64,000 nt of DNA, taken from NCBI RefSeq assembly GCF_014694405.1, contig NZ_JAAUWV010000012.1, forward strand, positions 25,807 through 89,806, written 5' to 3'. The notes under the pieces were generated by a model that was given only the letters and a program-made list of their open reading frames with translations, made no database searches and had not been told where the DNA came from. Below, piece after piece: positions 39,568 through 49,066 of this stretch. The stretch comes from Pseudoalteromonas sp. S16_S37. GTDB lineage: Bacteria; Pseudomonadota; Gammaproteobacteria; Enterobacterales; Alteromonadaceae. Both the position numbers and the translations under genes were made by a program. How positions within the stretch are numbered: position 1 is the first letter of the stretch; each line of letters begins with the position of its first letter.

Positions 39568-40250
39568 TGGCCCAACACTCCTATTGGCAATTATTTACTA
39601 GTGTGTATCGCAAAGATGTGACACTGGCTTTTCGCCAGCGCTCAGAGATAGTCAATCCGTTACTATTTTTTTTAATCGTTATCACTTTGTTTCCGTTGGC
39701 CATAGGGCCTGAGCCCGCTTTGTTGGCAAGAATGGCTCCAGGAATAATCTGGGTTGCGGCACTACTATCTACTATGCTTGGACTTGATAAGCTTTTTAGA
39801 GATGATTTTAATGATGGCTCGTTAGAGCAATTGATAGCCTCTCCTTATCCTTTGTCTTTATCTGTGCTTGCAAAAGTGAGTGCGCACTGGACAACGACGG
39901 GTTTACCTATGGTCATAATGGCACCCGTGTTCGCATTGTTAATGAATTTAGAAGCACAAGCGCTCGGTGCCACGGTACTAACATTACTAATTGGTACGCC
40001 TTTACTAAGTTTTATTGGCGCCATTGGCGCTGCGCTTACCGTGGGATTACAAAAAGGCGGGATCTTGATGAGCTTATTAGTATTACCCCTTTATATCCCC
40101 GTCCTGATTTTTGCGACGTCTGCCATTGATACAAGTAGTATGTCTTTAGCCTATGGCGGGCAATTAGCAATCCTCGGTGCAATGCTGGCAATCGCCTGTG
40201 TTTGTGCACCGATAGCGATATCTTCAGCTTTAAAAGTGAGTGTAAGTTAA
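39567..40250 (+). CDS. ccmB: Heme exporter permease CcmB
   Basis: A 227-residue membrane protein with six predicted helices, starting at the ATG that shares an A with the ccmA stop. The VYRKDVTLAFRQRSEIVNPL start is the CcmB hallmark. It is the membrane partner of CcmA. Confidence 0.95.
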   Translation: MAQHSYWQLFTSVYRKDVTLAFRQRSEIVNPLLFFLIVITLFPLAIGPEPALLARMAPGIIWVAALLSTMLGLDKLFRDDFNDGSLEQLIASPYPLSLSVLAKVSAHWTTTGLPMVIMAPVFALLMNLEAQALGATVLTLLIGTPLLSFIGAIGAALTVGLQKGGILMSLLVLPLYIPVLIFATSAIDTSSMSLAYGGQLAILGAMLAIACVCAPIAISSALKVSVS

Positions 40251-40251
40251 C

Positions 40252-40992
40252 ATGTGGAAATGGTTACATCCCTATGCAAAAGCAGAGCGTGCATACCAAC
40301 TATGCAACACGCTACTGCCTTATTTTGCCGTTATTACCGTTGTGTGTTTGGCCGTAGGCTGGGTTTGGGGGCTTGCGTATGCCCCCGCAGATTATCAGCA
40401 AAAAGACAGCTACCGAATCATATTTATTCATGTTCCATCCGCTATTTTGTCGATGGGTGCTTATTCGTCAATGGCAATAGCGGCAATTATTGCTTTGGTT
40501 TGGCAAATTCGAAATGCTGAACTTGCAGTGATCTCAATTGCTCCTGTCGGTGCAGCCATGACTGCCATTGCACTTATCACAGGTGCTGCATGGGGTAAAC
40601 CTATGTGGGGAGCATGGTGGGTGTGGGATGCCAGATTAACCTCTGAACTGATTTTATTGTTCTTATACCTAGGGGTATTGTCTTTGTATCACGCCTTTGA
40701 AGATAAAAAGTCTGCGGGGCGCGCGGCCTGTATTTTAGCGGTCGTGGGGGTTATTAACCTGCCGATCATCCACTTCTCGGTAGAGTGGTGGAACACTTTA
40801 CATCAAGGTGCGACCATTACTAAATTTGATACCTCTGCAATTGATCCATCGATGCTTTGGCCATTGCTTATAAACATTGCTGCGTTTGCTGGGTTTGTTG
40901 GGGTGGTTACATTGATCCGGTTGAAAAATGAAATCCTACAATGTGAAAAACACCGTCCGTGGGTGCGTGAATTGATTGGTCGAGGTGAATGA
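40252..40992 (+). CDS. ccmC: Heme lyase component CcmC
   Basis: A 246-residue protein with six membrane helices and the tryptophan-rich heme-handling motif WGAWWVWDARLTSEL. Conserved histidines flank it (FIHVPSA and IIHFSVEWW). CcmC attaches heme to CcmE in the periplasm. It overlaps ccmD by four bases. Confidence 0.97.
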   Translation: MWKWLHPYAKAERAYQLCNTLLPYFAVITVVCLAVGWVWGLAYAPADYQQKDSYRIIFIHVPSAILSMGAYSSMAIAAIIALVWQIRNAELAVISIAPVGAAMTAIALITGAAWGKPMWGAWWVWDARLTSELILLFLYLGVLSLYHAFEDKKSAGRAACILAVVGVINLPIIHFSVEWWNTLHQGATITKFDTSAIDPSMLWPLLINIAAFAGFVGVVTLIRLKNEILQCEKHRPWVRELIGRGE

Positions 40993-41195
40993 TGCAGTTT
41001 GAATCATTAAGTGAATTTTTTGCTATGGGTGGCTACGGCTTTTATGTGTGGTTATCTTTTGGCAGCTGTAGCGCTATTTTACTTGCAGTATTTTTAAGTT
41101 CTCTACGAGATAGCAAGAAGCTTCGTAACGAAGTGCGCGCACAGATGCGCCGTGAAGAGCGTATTAAAAAGGCAAAGCAACAGGAGCAAGCATGA
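40989..41195 (+). CDS. ccmD: Heme exporter accessory protein CcmD
   Basis: A 68-residue protein (67 if the second ATG is used) with one membrane helix and a basic tail. The [16 protein letters not shown] motif is typical. CcmD helps release holo-CcmE from the CcmABC complex. Overlaps with both neighbours are four bases. Confidence 0.93.
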   Translation: MMQFESLSEFFAMGGYGFYVWLSFGSCSAILLAVFLSSLRDSKKLRNEVRAQMRREERIKKAKQQEQA

Positions 41196-41671
41196 ACCCA
41201 AGAAGAAAAAAACGTTTACTGACCGTGGTTGCCATTGTATTTGGTGTAGGCTCTGCAATTGGTTTGATGCTGTACGCGTTGCAAGAAAACATCAATTTGT
41301 TTTATACCCCAAGCGAGCTAATCGACGGTAAGGGCGAAAACAAAGATAAGCCAATTATCGGGCAAAAGCTGAGAATAGGCGGTATGGTGGTGCCAGGCTC
41401 TGTTGTTCGAGATGAAGATAACTTGGATGTCAGTTTTAAATTAATGGATACCGGGCCAACGGTGACTATTCGTTTCCATGGTATCTTGCCTGACTTGTTC
41501 CGAGAGGGGCAAGGCATCGTTGCTCAGGGCAAGTTAGTTGAGCCTGATGTGATAGAAGCATTTGAAGTATTGGCTAAACATGATGAAGAATATATGCCCC
41601 CAGAAGTTGCAGAGGCGATGAAAGGGATTAAACACGAGAAGCCAAAGTACAACTTAAATAACGAGAACTAA
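41192..41671 (+). CDS. ccmE: Periplasmic heme chaperone CcmE
   Basis: A 159-residue protein with an N-terminal membrane anchor and an OB-fold. His130 and Tyr134 (HDEEY) are the heme-binding pair and have the same numbering as in the E. coli protein. CcmE carries heme from CcmC to CcmF/H. Confidence 0.97.
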   Translation: MNPRRKKRLLTVVAIVFGVGSAIGLMLYALQENINLFYTPSELIDGKGENKDKPIIGQKLRIGGMVVPGSVVRDEDNLDVSFKLMDTGPTVTIRFHGILPDLFREGQGIVAQGKLVEPDVIEAFEVLAKHDEEYMPPEVAEAMKGIKHEKPKYNLNNEN

Positions 41672-41672
41672 T

Positions 41673-43637
41673 ATGATCCCAGAGATTGGCTATTTTTCAC
41701 TTGTGCTGGCAATGTCGTTGAGTTTACTGCTGTGTATATTCCCCTTGTGGGGAGCGCACACTGGCAATCTGCGCCTTATGCGTGCAGCACCTTCATTGGC
41801 GGTAGGTCAATGCGTTTTTGTCCTGTTTGCTTTTGCTATCCTGATTTATATTACTCTAACTGACGATTTTACCGTGGCTTATGTTGCTCACCATTCAAGT
41901 AGTACGCTGCCTTGGTATTATAAAGTAACCTCAACATGGGGTGGGCATGAAGGTGCTATTTTACTTTGGTTAGTGATGCAAACATTATGGACCGCTGTTG
42001 TGGCATTAATGTCTAATTCACTACCATGGATTTTAAGAGCACGAGTATTGGGCGTACTAGGCTTTTTGGGCGTAGGTTTTATGCTCTATACCCTTTGGAT
42101 GTCTAGTCCGTTTGAGCGCCTTCTACCTTATTACCCTGTTGAAGGACGAGATCTTAATCCGTTACTGCAAGACCCTGGAATGATTATTCATCCACCGCTG
42201 CTTTACATGGGATATGTGGGTTTGTCAGTGTCATTTGCTTTTGCAATTGCAGCGCTATTAACTGGCAAACTTGATAACACGTGGGCAAAGTGGTCGCGTC
42301 CATGGACTATGGCTGCGTGGGGCTTTTTAACCTTGGGTATTACGATTGGTAGTTGGTGGGCTTATTCAGAGCTTGGCTGGGGCGGCTGGTGGTTCTGGGA
42401 TCCAGTAGAAAATGCGTCATTAATGCCTTGGCTTGTGGCGACAGCGTTGCTGCACTCACTCTCTGTCACAGAAAAGCGTGGCGTATTTAAGTCTTGGACA
42501 GTACTGCTGGCTATTACTGCGTTTAGCTTGTGTTTGCTTGGTACTTTTATAGTGCGCTCAGGCATCATAGTGTCTGTTCATGCATTTGCCACTGATCCTG
42601 ACCGAGGCTTGTACATTCTCATGTTTTTAGCTGTTGTAGTTGGCGGTAGCTTGGCCTTGTACGCAGCGCGTGTAGCACAGGTAAAAAGCGAGGGGCGTTA
42701 TCAGTTCTTTTCACGAGAAGTCGCGCTGTGGATTAATAACATATTTTTAGTTGTGGCCATGTTGGTGGTCTTGCTTGGTACGTTATTACCAATGATCCAT
42801 AAGGAACTCGGGCTAGGCTCAATTTCTATTGGTGTGCCATTTTTCAATCAAATGTTTGCTATTTTGATTGTGCCATTTGCTATTTTGCTTGGCTTAGCAC
42901 CTATGTTGCGTTGGAAGCAAAACAAACTATCACCCTTAGTTAAAAAGTGGTTATTGCTAGGCGTTATTACGCTAGTAATTACCAGTGCATGGTTATTCGG
43001 TAACTATGAGGTTGTCGCACCTCTGACATTTATCGGTACTGCCTTAGCTGTTTGGATTGTATTACTGACACTGTTTGATCTTGTGCAAAAGGTAACAGTT
43101 CAAAATAGCGTATCTGAAGGGGTGAAACGTTTAGGTGTTAGCTATTGGGCAATGGTATCTGGCCATATTGGTATTGCCTTTGTGATAGCGGGCGTTACCT
43201 TAACATCTGCGTATTCGGTAGAGCGTTCAGTACGTATGTTACCGGGCGAAACGGCGACGTTAAACGAATATGTGTATCGCTTTGAAGGTGTTAAAGAAAT
43301 TGTTGGACCTAACTATACTGGCCATGCAGGGGTTGTCACCGTTTTGAAAAATGACAAAGTGGTTACACAGTTACATGCCGAAAAACGTTTATACAATATT
43401 GGCATGCAGTTTATGACCGAAGCGGCTATTGATGATGGATTTTTCAGAGACCTGTATTTAGCCCTAGGAGAGCAATTAACACAAGGCGCTTGGTCTTTAC
43501 GTATTTACCATAAACCTTACGTACGTTGGATGTGGTTAGGGGGCTTACTGATTGCGCTGGCCGGATTTATTGTAATTACAGACAAGCGTTACAGAAAAAC
43601 ATCAGCACCAAGTAATCAGCAAGGAGTAGGGGCATGA
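41673..43637 (+). CDS. ccmF: Cytochrome c heme lyase CcmF
   Basis: A 654-residue protein with about 15 membrane helices and the WWFWD motif at 239-243 (GWGGWWFWDPVENAS). Length matches the family. It joins heme to apocytochrome c together with CcmH and CcmI. Confidence 0.97.
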   Translation: MIPEIGYFSLVLAMSLSLLLCIFPLWGAHTGNLRLMRAAPSLAVGQCVFVLFAFAILIYITLTDDFTVAYVAHHSSSTLPWYYKVTSTWGGHEGAILLWLVMQTLWTAVVALMSNSLPWILRARVLGVLGFLGVGFMLYTLWMSSPFERLLPYYPVEGRDLNPLLQDPGMIIHPPLLYMGYVGLSVSFAFAIAALLTGKLDNTWAKWSRPWTMAAWGFLTLGITIGSWWAYSELGWGGWWFWDPVENASLMPWLVATALLHSLSVTEKRGVFKSWTVLLAITAFSLCLLGTFIVRSGIIVSVHAFATDPDRGLYILMFLAVVVGGSLALYAARVAQVKSEGRYQFFSREVALWINNIFLVVAMLVVLLGTLLPMIHKELGLGSISIGVPFFNQMFAILIVPFAILLGLAPMLRWKQNKLSPLVKKWLLLGVITLVITSAWLFGNYEVVAPLTFIGTALAVWIVLLTLFDLVQKVTVQNSVSEGVKRLGVSYWAMVSGHIGIAFVIAGVTLTSAYSVERSVRMLPGETATLNEYVYRFEGVKEIVGPNYTGHAGVVTVLKNDKVVTQLHAEKRLYNIGMQFMTEAAIDDGFFRDLYLALGEQLTQGAWSLRIYHKPYVRWMWLGGLLIALAGFIVITDKRYRKTSAPSNQQGVGA

Positions 43638-44206
43638 ACCGAAAGTTACTGGGGTTAATTCCGTTTCTTATTTTTATTTTGCTTTGTGTGTTTTTATATC
43701 AGGGCTTGTTTGGTAATCCTAGAGAATTACAAACAGGCCGAATAGGTCACACAATGCCAAGCTTTACATTGCCAGATCTGATGGATGATAAAAAGCAATG
43801 GCAAGATACAGACCTGATTGGTGATGTGTATTTGCTCAACGTTTGGGGTACTTGGTGTCCTACTTGTATCGCCGAACTCAGTTATTTGACTGAACTGAAA
43901 GAGCAAGGGGTCAAAATCATCGGCTTGTATTATGAGCAAGCCTACGACCCTGATTTTGGCGATCAGTTTGATATCAACAAATTACGCGCTGAAGTACAAG
44001 CCATGCTAGCTAGAACAGGCAATCCTTATCAGTTCAATATTTTGGATTTAAATAGAACGCTTGCATTAGATTTAGGAGTATCCGGAGCCCCTGAAACGTT
44101 TTTAGTCGATAAGCAAGGTAAAATATTGCTACACCACACGGGTGATATAAACCAGCGTGTTTGGCGCTCTAAATTTGCACCTAAAATCATGGAGCTTACA
44201 CAATGA
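43634..44206 (+). CDS. ccmG: Thiol:disulfide interchange protein CcmG (DsbE)
   Basis: A 190-residue thioredoxin-like protein with an N-terminal membrane anchor, active site Cys75-Pro-Thr-Cys78 (WGTWCPTC) and the cis-proline region GVSGAPETFL. It reduces apocytochrome c or CcmH thiols before heme attachment. Confidence 0.96.
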   Translation: MNRKLLGLIPFLIFILLCVFLYQGLFGNPRELQTGRIGHTMPSFTLPDLMDDKKQWQDTDLIGDVYLLNVWGTWCPTCIAELSYLTELKEQGVKIIGLYYEQAYDPDFGDQFDINKLRAEVQAMLARTGNPYQFNILDLNRTLALDLGVSGAPETFLVDKQGKILLHHTGDINQRVWRSKFAPKIMELTQ

Positions 44207-44658
44207 AATTTGTAATGGTTTTGCTGCTCATTTTGTGTGGCTCAGCAACGGCTACCGAAGATAAGTATACGTTTGCTAACGAAGAGCGCGCTGCGACATT
44301 TAGAGAGTTAACCCATGAATTGCGCTGTCCAAAATGTCAGAACCAAAATATCGCTGACTCAGATGCCGTGGTGGCAAAAGATCTTAGAGATAAGGTGCTT
44401 AGTCTTGTTAATGACGGCAAAAGTAAGCAAGAAGTCATTGATTACATGATAGACAGGTACGGTTACTTTGTTCACTATCAGCCACCCGTTACACCTGCAA
44501 CTATCATATTGTGGGTATTACCTGTGCTGATTGTTGTTATTGGCTTTGGTTTTATTGTCTTTAGGCAAAAAAAGGCATCACGCAAACAAACGTGGAGTAG
44601 CGACGATGAGCAAAAGCTTGCCAAACTAATCAAACAATATCAGCGTAGGGAGCAGTAA
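44203..44658 (+). CDS. ccmH: Cytochrome c maturation protein CcmH
   Basis: A 151-residue protein with a signal peptide, the redox motif LRCPKCQNQNI (Cys42, Cys45) and a C-terminal membrane helix (about 95-118). It corresponds to the N-terminal half of E. coli CcmH; the TPR half is the separate ccmI. Confidence 0.96.
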   Translation: MKFVMVLLLILCGSATATEDKYTFANEERAATFRELTHELRCPKCQNQNIADSDAVVAKDLRDKVLSLVNDGKSKQEVIDYMIDRYGYFVHYQPPVTPATIILWVLPVLIVVIGFGFIVFRQKKASRKQTWSSDDEQKLAKLIKQYQRREQ

Positions 44659-44660
44659 CT

Positions 44661-45923
44661 ATGTCAGGTATTATGCAAATGTGGGGCATGTTTGCGCTAC
44701 TTACATTATTGGCGTTGCTATTTGTTGTTACGCCGTTTTTACGTCGAGAACGAGTGCTGCGAGTTGATAATGAAGCCAATGCGCAGCGTATTGATATTTA
44801 CCAGCAGCGATTAGATGAGTTGCAGGTGGATTTAGCCAATCAGCGTATCGATGCACAAATGCACCAAGAGTCTGTGCTGGAATTAAAACGCAGATTACTC
44901 AATGAACTTGAGCCTGAAAAGCAGTTAAATAGCCGAGGTAACAACCGTATATTTGCACTAACAGGCTTGCTATTTACCTTGGCAGTGAGTGGCGTATTTT
45001 ACTACTACATGGGTAGCCAGAAGCAAATAGCCAATTGGTATGAGGCAATTGATAAACTGCCTGAGTATGGCGAAAGGGCAGTATTGCAACAAGGTGAAGC
45101 TCTTTCCCCCAACGAATTGCAGGCTTTTGCTTTGGGCTTACGCACGAAACTAGCTAATAGTGGTGATGATATGGTTGCCTGGATGTTACTAGGGCGCATA
45201 GCAATGTCATTAAGTGATTTTGAAATGGCTAAGCAGGCTTTTGAAAAAGCGCTAAAGATGGAACCTAACAACCATAATGTGCTGATAAATTATAGCCAAG
45301 TATTGTTAGTTGAAGGCTCTGAACCGGCCATGAATAAAGCAGCTCGACTACTTGCTAAGGTTTTGAAAAGCAATCCAACGAATGTTGATGCCATTTCTCT
45401 ATTGGCGTTAATTGCGTACGAAAAGCAAGATTGGATAGAAGCTAAAACTGCATTTGAAGTGTTGCTTGCAAATATGGAACAAAGCGATCCTCGCTATACA
45501 ATGATTGAACAGCGTATCGCTGAGATTGCACAGAAAATATCTCCGACTCAATCAGCTGCGGCGGTAAGTTTAACCGTTAATGTCACATTGGATAAAAACT
45601 TACTATCTCAGGTTCCAAAGCAAGGCACACTGTTCGTTTTTGCTAAGGCTTCAAATGGCCCTGCTATGCCTTTGGCAGTCGCTAAGCTTACAAATTTTAA
45701 CTTGCCTTTGGTGGTCACCCTAGATGATAGTATGGCGATGATGCCTGAGCTAAAATTGTCTAATTATCAAGAAGTCGTGATCACTGCTCGTATCTCAGTA
45801 GATAGCAGTGTGATGCCTCAGGCTGGAGAGTTGGAAGGGCAAAGCCAAGTTGTTTCTTTAGCACAAGAAAATAATGAAGTTGCTGTCGAAATTAATCGGA
45901 TCATATCAGACACAGGAAAGTAA
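44661..45923 (+). CDS. ccmI: Cytochrome c maturation TPR protein CcmI
   Basis: A 420-residue protein with two N-terminal membrane helices (about 5-25 and 95-115), a cytoplasmic loop between, TPR repeats around 165-290 (WMLLGRIAMSLSDFEMAKQAF and like units) and a beta-rich end. It holds apocytochrome c for the heme lyase. The mlaA start follows the stop directly. Confidence 0.95.
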   Translation: MSGIMQMWGMFALLTLLALLFVVTPFLRRERVLRVDNEANAQRIDIYQQRLDELQVDLANQRIDAQMHQESVLELKRRLLNELEPEKQLNSRGNNRIFALTGLLFTLAVSGVFYYYMGSQKQIANWYEAIDKLPEYGERAVLQQGEALSPNELQAFALGLRTKLANSGDDMVAWMLLGRIAMSLSDFEMAKQAFEKALKMEPNNHNVLINYSQVLLVEGSEPAMNKAARLLAKVLKSNPTNVDAISLLALIAYEKQDWIEAKTAFEVLLANMEQSDPRYTMIEQRIAEIAQKISPTQSAAAVSLTVNVTLDKNLLSQVPKQGTLFVFAKASNGPAMPLAVAKLTNFNLPLVVTLDDSMAMMPELKLSNYQEVVITARISVDSSVMPQAGELEGQSQVVSLAQENNEVAVEINRIISDTGK

Positions 45924-46655
45924 ATGTTAAAGCCTATATTAGCTGCGCTCTCAGCCATTGTTATGAGTGGTTGCGTAAGCGTGCCCGCTGAAAAGCAAGA
46001 TGAGCGTGACCCAATACAAGCACTTAATCGTCCTATATATGACTTCAATATGGATGTGTTAGATACCTATATTTTACGTCCTGTAACGGTCGGCTATGTT
46101 GAGGTGATGCCCCAGCCAGTGCGTACTGGGCTAGTTAACTTTACAACCAATTTGACGACGCCGACGGATGCAATCAACGCAGGTTTACAAGGTAAGCCTG
46201 CGAGTATGGGCGTGAACGTTGCGCGATTTTTAGTTAATTCTACCGTAGGTATTTTGGGTATATTCGACGTGGCGACTAGTTTGGGTCTTGGACATCAAGA
46301 CGAAGACTTTGGACAAACGTTAGGTGTTTGGGGATTCGGTGATGGTGCCTATCTAATGCTGCCAGCAATGGGCCCTTCAACTGCAAGAAACTTAACTGGT
46401 GATATCGTCGATAATTACGTGTTACCTGAGATAGCCTTGAGCACGCCACAGACATTAGCGTTGTTTGCAATCAAAGCGGTTGAAGCTAGGGCTTCTTTGA
46501 TGGCACAAGAGAAGTTGCTAAAAGAATCTTTAGACCCATATATTTTTGTGAAAGATGTTTATTTTCAACGTCAATTGTATGAACTATATGACGGAAATCC
46601 ACCAATTAAGGAAGAACCAACGGATTTTGATGAGGACTTTTTAGAGAATTTGTAA
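45924..46655 (+). CDS. mlaA: Outer-membrane lipid asymmetry lipoprotein MlaA (VacJ)
   Basis: A 243-residue lipoprotein: signal with lipobox around VMSGC (Cys near 17) and the family motifs DPIQALNRPIYDFN and GFGDGAYLMLPAMGPSTARN. MlaA removes misplaced phospholipid from the outer leaflet of the outer membrane. Its ribosome site AGGAAAG lies in the end of ccmI, so it is cotranscribed with the ccm operon though unrelated in function. Confidence 0.95.
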   Translation: MLKPILAALSAIVMSGCVSVPAEKQDERDPIQALNRPIYDFNMDVLDTYILRPVTVGYVEVMPQPVRTGLVNFTTNLTTPTDAINAGLQGKPASMGVNVARFLVNSTVGILGIFDVATSLGLGHQDEDFGQTLGVWGFGDGAYLMLPAMGPSTARNLTGDIVDNYVLPEIALSTPQTLALFAIKAVEARASLMAQEKLLKESLDPYIFVKDVYFQRQLYELYDGNPPIKEEPTDFDEDFLENL

Positions 46656-46660
46656 AGAGT

Positions 46661-46721
46661 GTGGGGAGATAGGCTGGCGACGGGCAGTGCCAGCCTATTG
46701 AATGGGAGAGTAGGCTCCCAC
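46661..46721. terminator. Tandem hairpins between mlaA and a convergent small gene
   Basis: First stem: ATAGGCTGGC (46669-46678) / GCCAGCCTAT (46689-46698). Second: TGGGAG (46703-46708) / CTCCCA (46715-46720). An alternative outer pairing joins GTGGGGAG (46661-46668) to CTCCCAC (46715-46721). There is no clear T-run, so this may be a structured 3' end rather than a classic terminator. Confidence 0.6.
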
Positions 46722-46731
46722 AAATTCGGTC

Positions 46732-47019
46732 TTAGTGAATTACACCTGTTTGCTTTTTGTAAAAGCCTAAACCGTTCAACTTCTCAATCAATAATGAAGG
46801 GTCATCTAGTCGAGACGGTGCAGACTCATCACGTAAAAAGTGGTCATCTGGCACATTGTGCAGATCTAACATTTTATTGAACAGAATACTGCGCATTGTC
46901 AACGCTGTCATTCCACTCTTTTGAATTTCATCAAGGCGATTTTGTAGCTCAGAAAATGGCCCAGATTGTACATCATCAACAACCGCAGCGAAGTGATTTA
47001 CCTGTTTAGTTTTTAGCAT
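46732..47019 (-). CDS. Small protein of unknown function (95 aa)
   Basis: The start ATG at 47017-47019 (complement) is chosen for the strong ribosome site GGGAGAAGG six to ten bases before it; the frame is open nine codons further upstream. The protein is soluble, with an amphipathic helix near residues 20-60 (LQNRLDEIQKSGMTALTMRS) and a polar C-terminal end. No domain is recognised. It stands alone, convergent with mlaA. Confidence 0.7.
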   Translation of the reverse strand: MLKTKQVNHFAAVVDDVQSGPFSELQNRLDEIQKSGMTALTMRSILFNKMLDLHNVPDDHFLRDESAPSRLDDPSLLIEKLNGLGFYKKQTGVIH

Positions 47020-47252
47020 TTTGGCCTTCTCCCGGAAAACATCCAATTGTCATAGTTAGCAACGTCCATCATATTTTTGTGTTAAAAATAGATACTTACC
47101 TCTTTCAAGATGAAAATAGTGTACTCTGTTTTTGGGGTGGATTACTAACTTCGATGTAAAGCTTTGTAAATCGAATAATGTGTCATTTAGGAATGGTTTA
47201 TTTGAATAGTTTGGACATCTAGAAGTAAGATATTGATGATCAAATAAAAATA

Positions 47253-47282
47253 ATTCTCAGTACCTTTTATGGTACTGAGAAT
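47253..47282 (-). terminator. Terminator of the CPA2 antiporter gene
   Basis: A perfect 12-bp stem ATTCTCAGTACC (47253-47264) / GGTACTGAGAAT (47271-47282), loop of six bases. Read on the minus strand it is followed by TTATTTTTATTTG, a good uridine-rich tail, 11 bp after the stop of the antiporter gene. Confidence 0.85.
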
Positions 47283-47293
47283 AAGTGTGTAAA

Positions 47294-48865
47294 TTAAGAA
47301 AATAAATTTTGTTTTACGTGCTCAGCAAAGCCACTACCTGCCTCTAAATAGAAGTTATAAGTAAAATTAACTCCCATTTCTTCAAGTTCTTTTTGCTGAT
47401 CTGGGTAATTGGCGATAGCAGTCACTTGACCTTTAAAGCCAGAAGCTTTTAGCTGTTCAAGCGCATAAATGTTCTGCATGTGTTTTGGCATCGCAAGCAT
47501 AACCATATCAACATGAGAGTGGTTTACACGCTGCCAGAAGTCAGGGTCGGTCGCATCGGCTAGTAATACTCGACGGCCTCTTTGTACGTGTTTGTCTACT
47601 ACTTCAGGTTTTATATCAATACCTGCGATAGAACCTGGATGCGTTGCTTCAATGGTTTCGTATGCACCTGTGCCAATTCGACCCATACCAAATATCACAA
47701 TGCGTGTGTCAGTTAAATTAACGGGGAGCTCTTCTTCTAGGCGTTTGCTGCTTTCAAACTTAAGCAAAAATGGCTCGAGTTTGACATAGATACCATTGGC
47801 GCGTTTGTTAAGTGGTGAGGCGAGTACGAAAGTGATCGATACGGCTATGGCAACCACAGCTAACCAATCTGCTGCTATAACGCCACTACTTGCTGCCACC
47901 GCGCATACAATCAGCCCAAACTCGCTGTAGTTGGCTAACGTGAAGGCGCTGAGCAATGAAGTCCTAGCACGTAGTCTGAATAAGTTAGTGAGTACATAGT
48001 AGAAACAAACTTTAATCGGTAGTACGAGTGTGAGTAAGCATGCAATAAGTAACGCATCGAGGCTCATACTTGCATTCAAGCCAATGTTTAAAAAGAATCC
48101 AACCAACAATACGTCTTTTAAGTTCATTAAAGACTTAGATAATTCCCCTGCTTTTTTATGTGGGGCAAAGAGCATACCAATAATGAGTGCGCCTAAATCC
48201 CCTTTTAGTCCCGCAAATTCAAATGCATGATAACCAACCACTAAAGCGAAGAAAAAGCCAAATAGAGGGAGTAACTCGCCGTGTTTTGAACGGTTGAGCA
48301 CCCATAGCATAACAGGTCTAAATATCGGTAAAGCAACTAACAGTACGAGCGCCCAGATATTAGGCGCTTTACCTGTACTGATTGCTAAAAACACCACGGC
48401 AAAAATGTCTTGCATAACTAATATACCGATAGAAATTTTCCCGTGTAAACTGGCCATTTCACCTCGCTCTTCTAATACTTTTACCGCAAAGACGGTACTG
48501 GAAAAGCTAAATGCGAAACCAACTAATAGCGCGCTAGACATTGATAAATCGGTAAACAATGGAAGGCTCATTGAACCAAGTAGTAACAACAGCGCAGCAA
48601 AGAAAGTACTGCTTAATACAATGTGTAAGGTAGCGGGCGCCCATACTTGCGCCTTTACTAGGTTACCAACTTTCAGCTTAAGGCCGATGCTAAACAGTAA
48701 TAAGGTTACACCTAAATCAGCCAGTTGGTTTAACAGCTCTGTGCTTCTATAACCCAGTAGGTTTAGAATGAACCCTGCCATCAAAAAGCCTATCAGCGGT
48801 GGCAGCTTTAATTGGTATACCGAAAAACCACACGCAAATGCGGCTGCAAAAAACAAAAGTTCCAT
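47294..48865 (-). CDS. CPA2 family cation:proton antiporter with TrkA-N domain (Kef/YbaL-like)
   Basis: A 523-residue protein: about 12 membrane helices in residues 1-370, then a cytoplasmic Rossmann RCK/TrkA-N domain with GMGRIGTGAYE near 395. The membrane part shows the GDLGALIIGMLFAPHKKA segment typical of KefB/C-like carriers. It probably exchanges K+ or Na+ for H+ under control by a nucleotide or redox ligand bound to the TrkA domain. It is a single-gene unit with its own terminator. The exact ion is unknown. Confidence 0.88.
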   Translation of the reverse strand: MELLFFAAAFACGFSVYQLKLPPLIGFLMAGFILNLLGYRSTELLNQLADLGVTLLLFSIGLKLKVGNLVKAQVWAPATLHIVLSSTFFAALLLLLGSMSLPLFTDLSMSSALLVGFAFSFSSTVFAVKVLEERGEMASLHGKISIGILVMQDIFAVVFLAISTGKAPNIWALVLLVALPIFRPVMLWVLNRSKHGELLPLFGFFFALVVGYHAFEFAGLKGDLGALIIGMLFAPHKKAGELSKSLMNLKDVLLVGFFLNIGLNASMSLDALLIACLLTLVLPIKVCFYYVLTNLFRLRARTSLLSAFTLANYSEFGLIVCAVAASSGVIAADWLAVVAIAVSITFVLASPLNKRANGIYVKLEPFLLKFESSKRLEEELPVNLTDTRIVIFGMGRIGTGAYETIEATHPGSIAGIDIKPEVVDKHVQRGRRVLLADATDPDFWQRVNHSHVDMVMLAMPKHMQNIYALEQLKASGFKGQVTAIANYPDQQKELEEMGVNFTYNFYLEAGSGFAEHVKQNLFS

Positions 48866-49066
48866 AGCATATATGTATTGATTCTACCTAATTTCAGTGT
48901 ATCAGAACTATCTGATTTATAAATTGAAAATTTATTCTTCAAGCGGTAAATGCAGTAGATTTTGAGACAATACGTCAATAATGTCGGCGATAAGGTAAAT
49001 TTTCGCTGACAAGCTTCGAAAAATGTGGTTAAGATGCGCTAACGGAACATTCTTACAGGAGAAGTA

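Noticed and set aside
47020..47252. Possible small gene between the 95-residue protein and the antiporter terminator
   Set aside because: No open frame with a ribosome site on either strand; the stretch is AT-rich and probably holds the promoter of the small gene.
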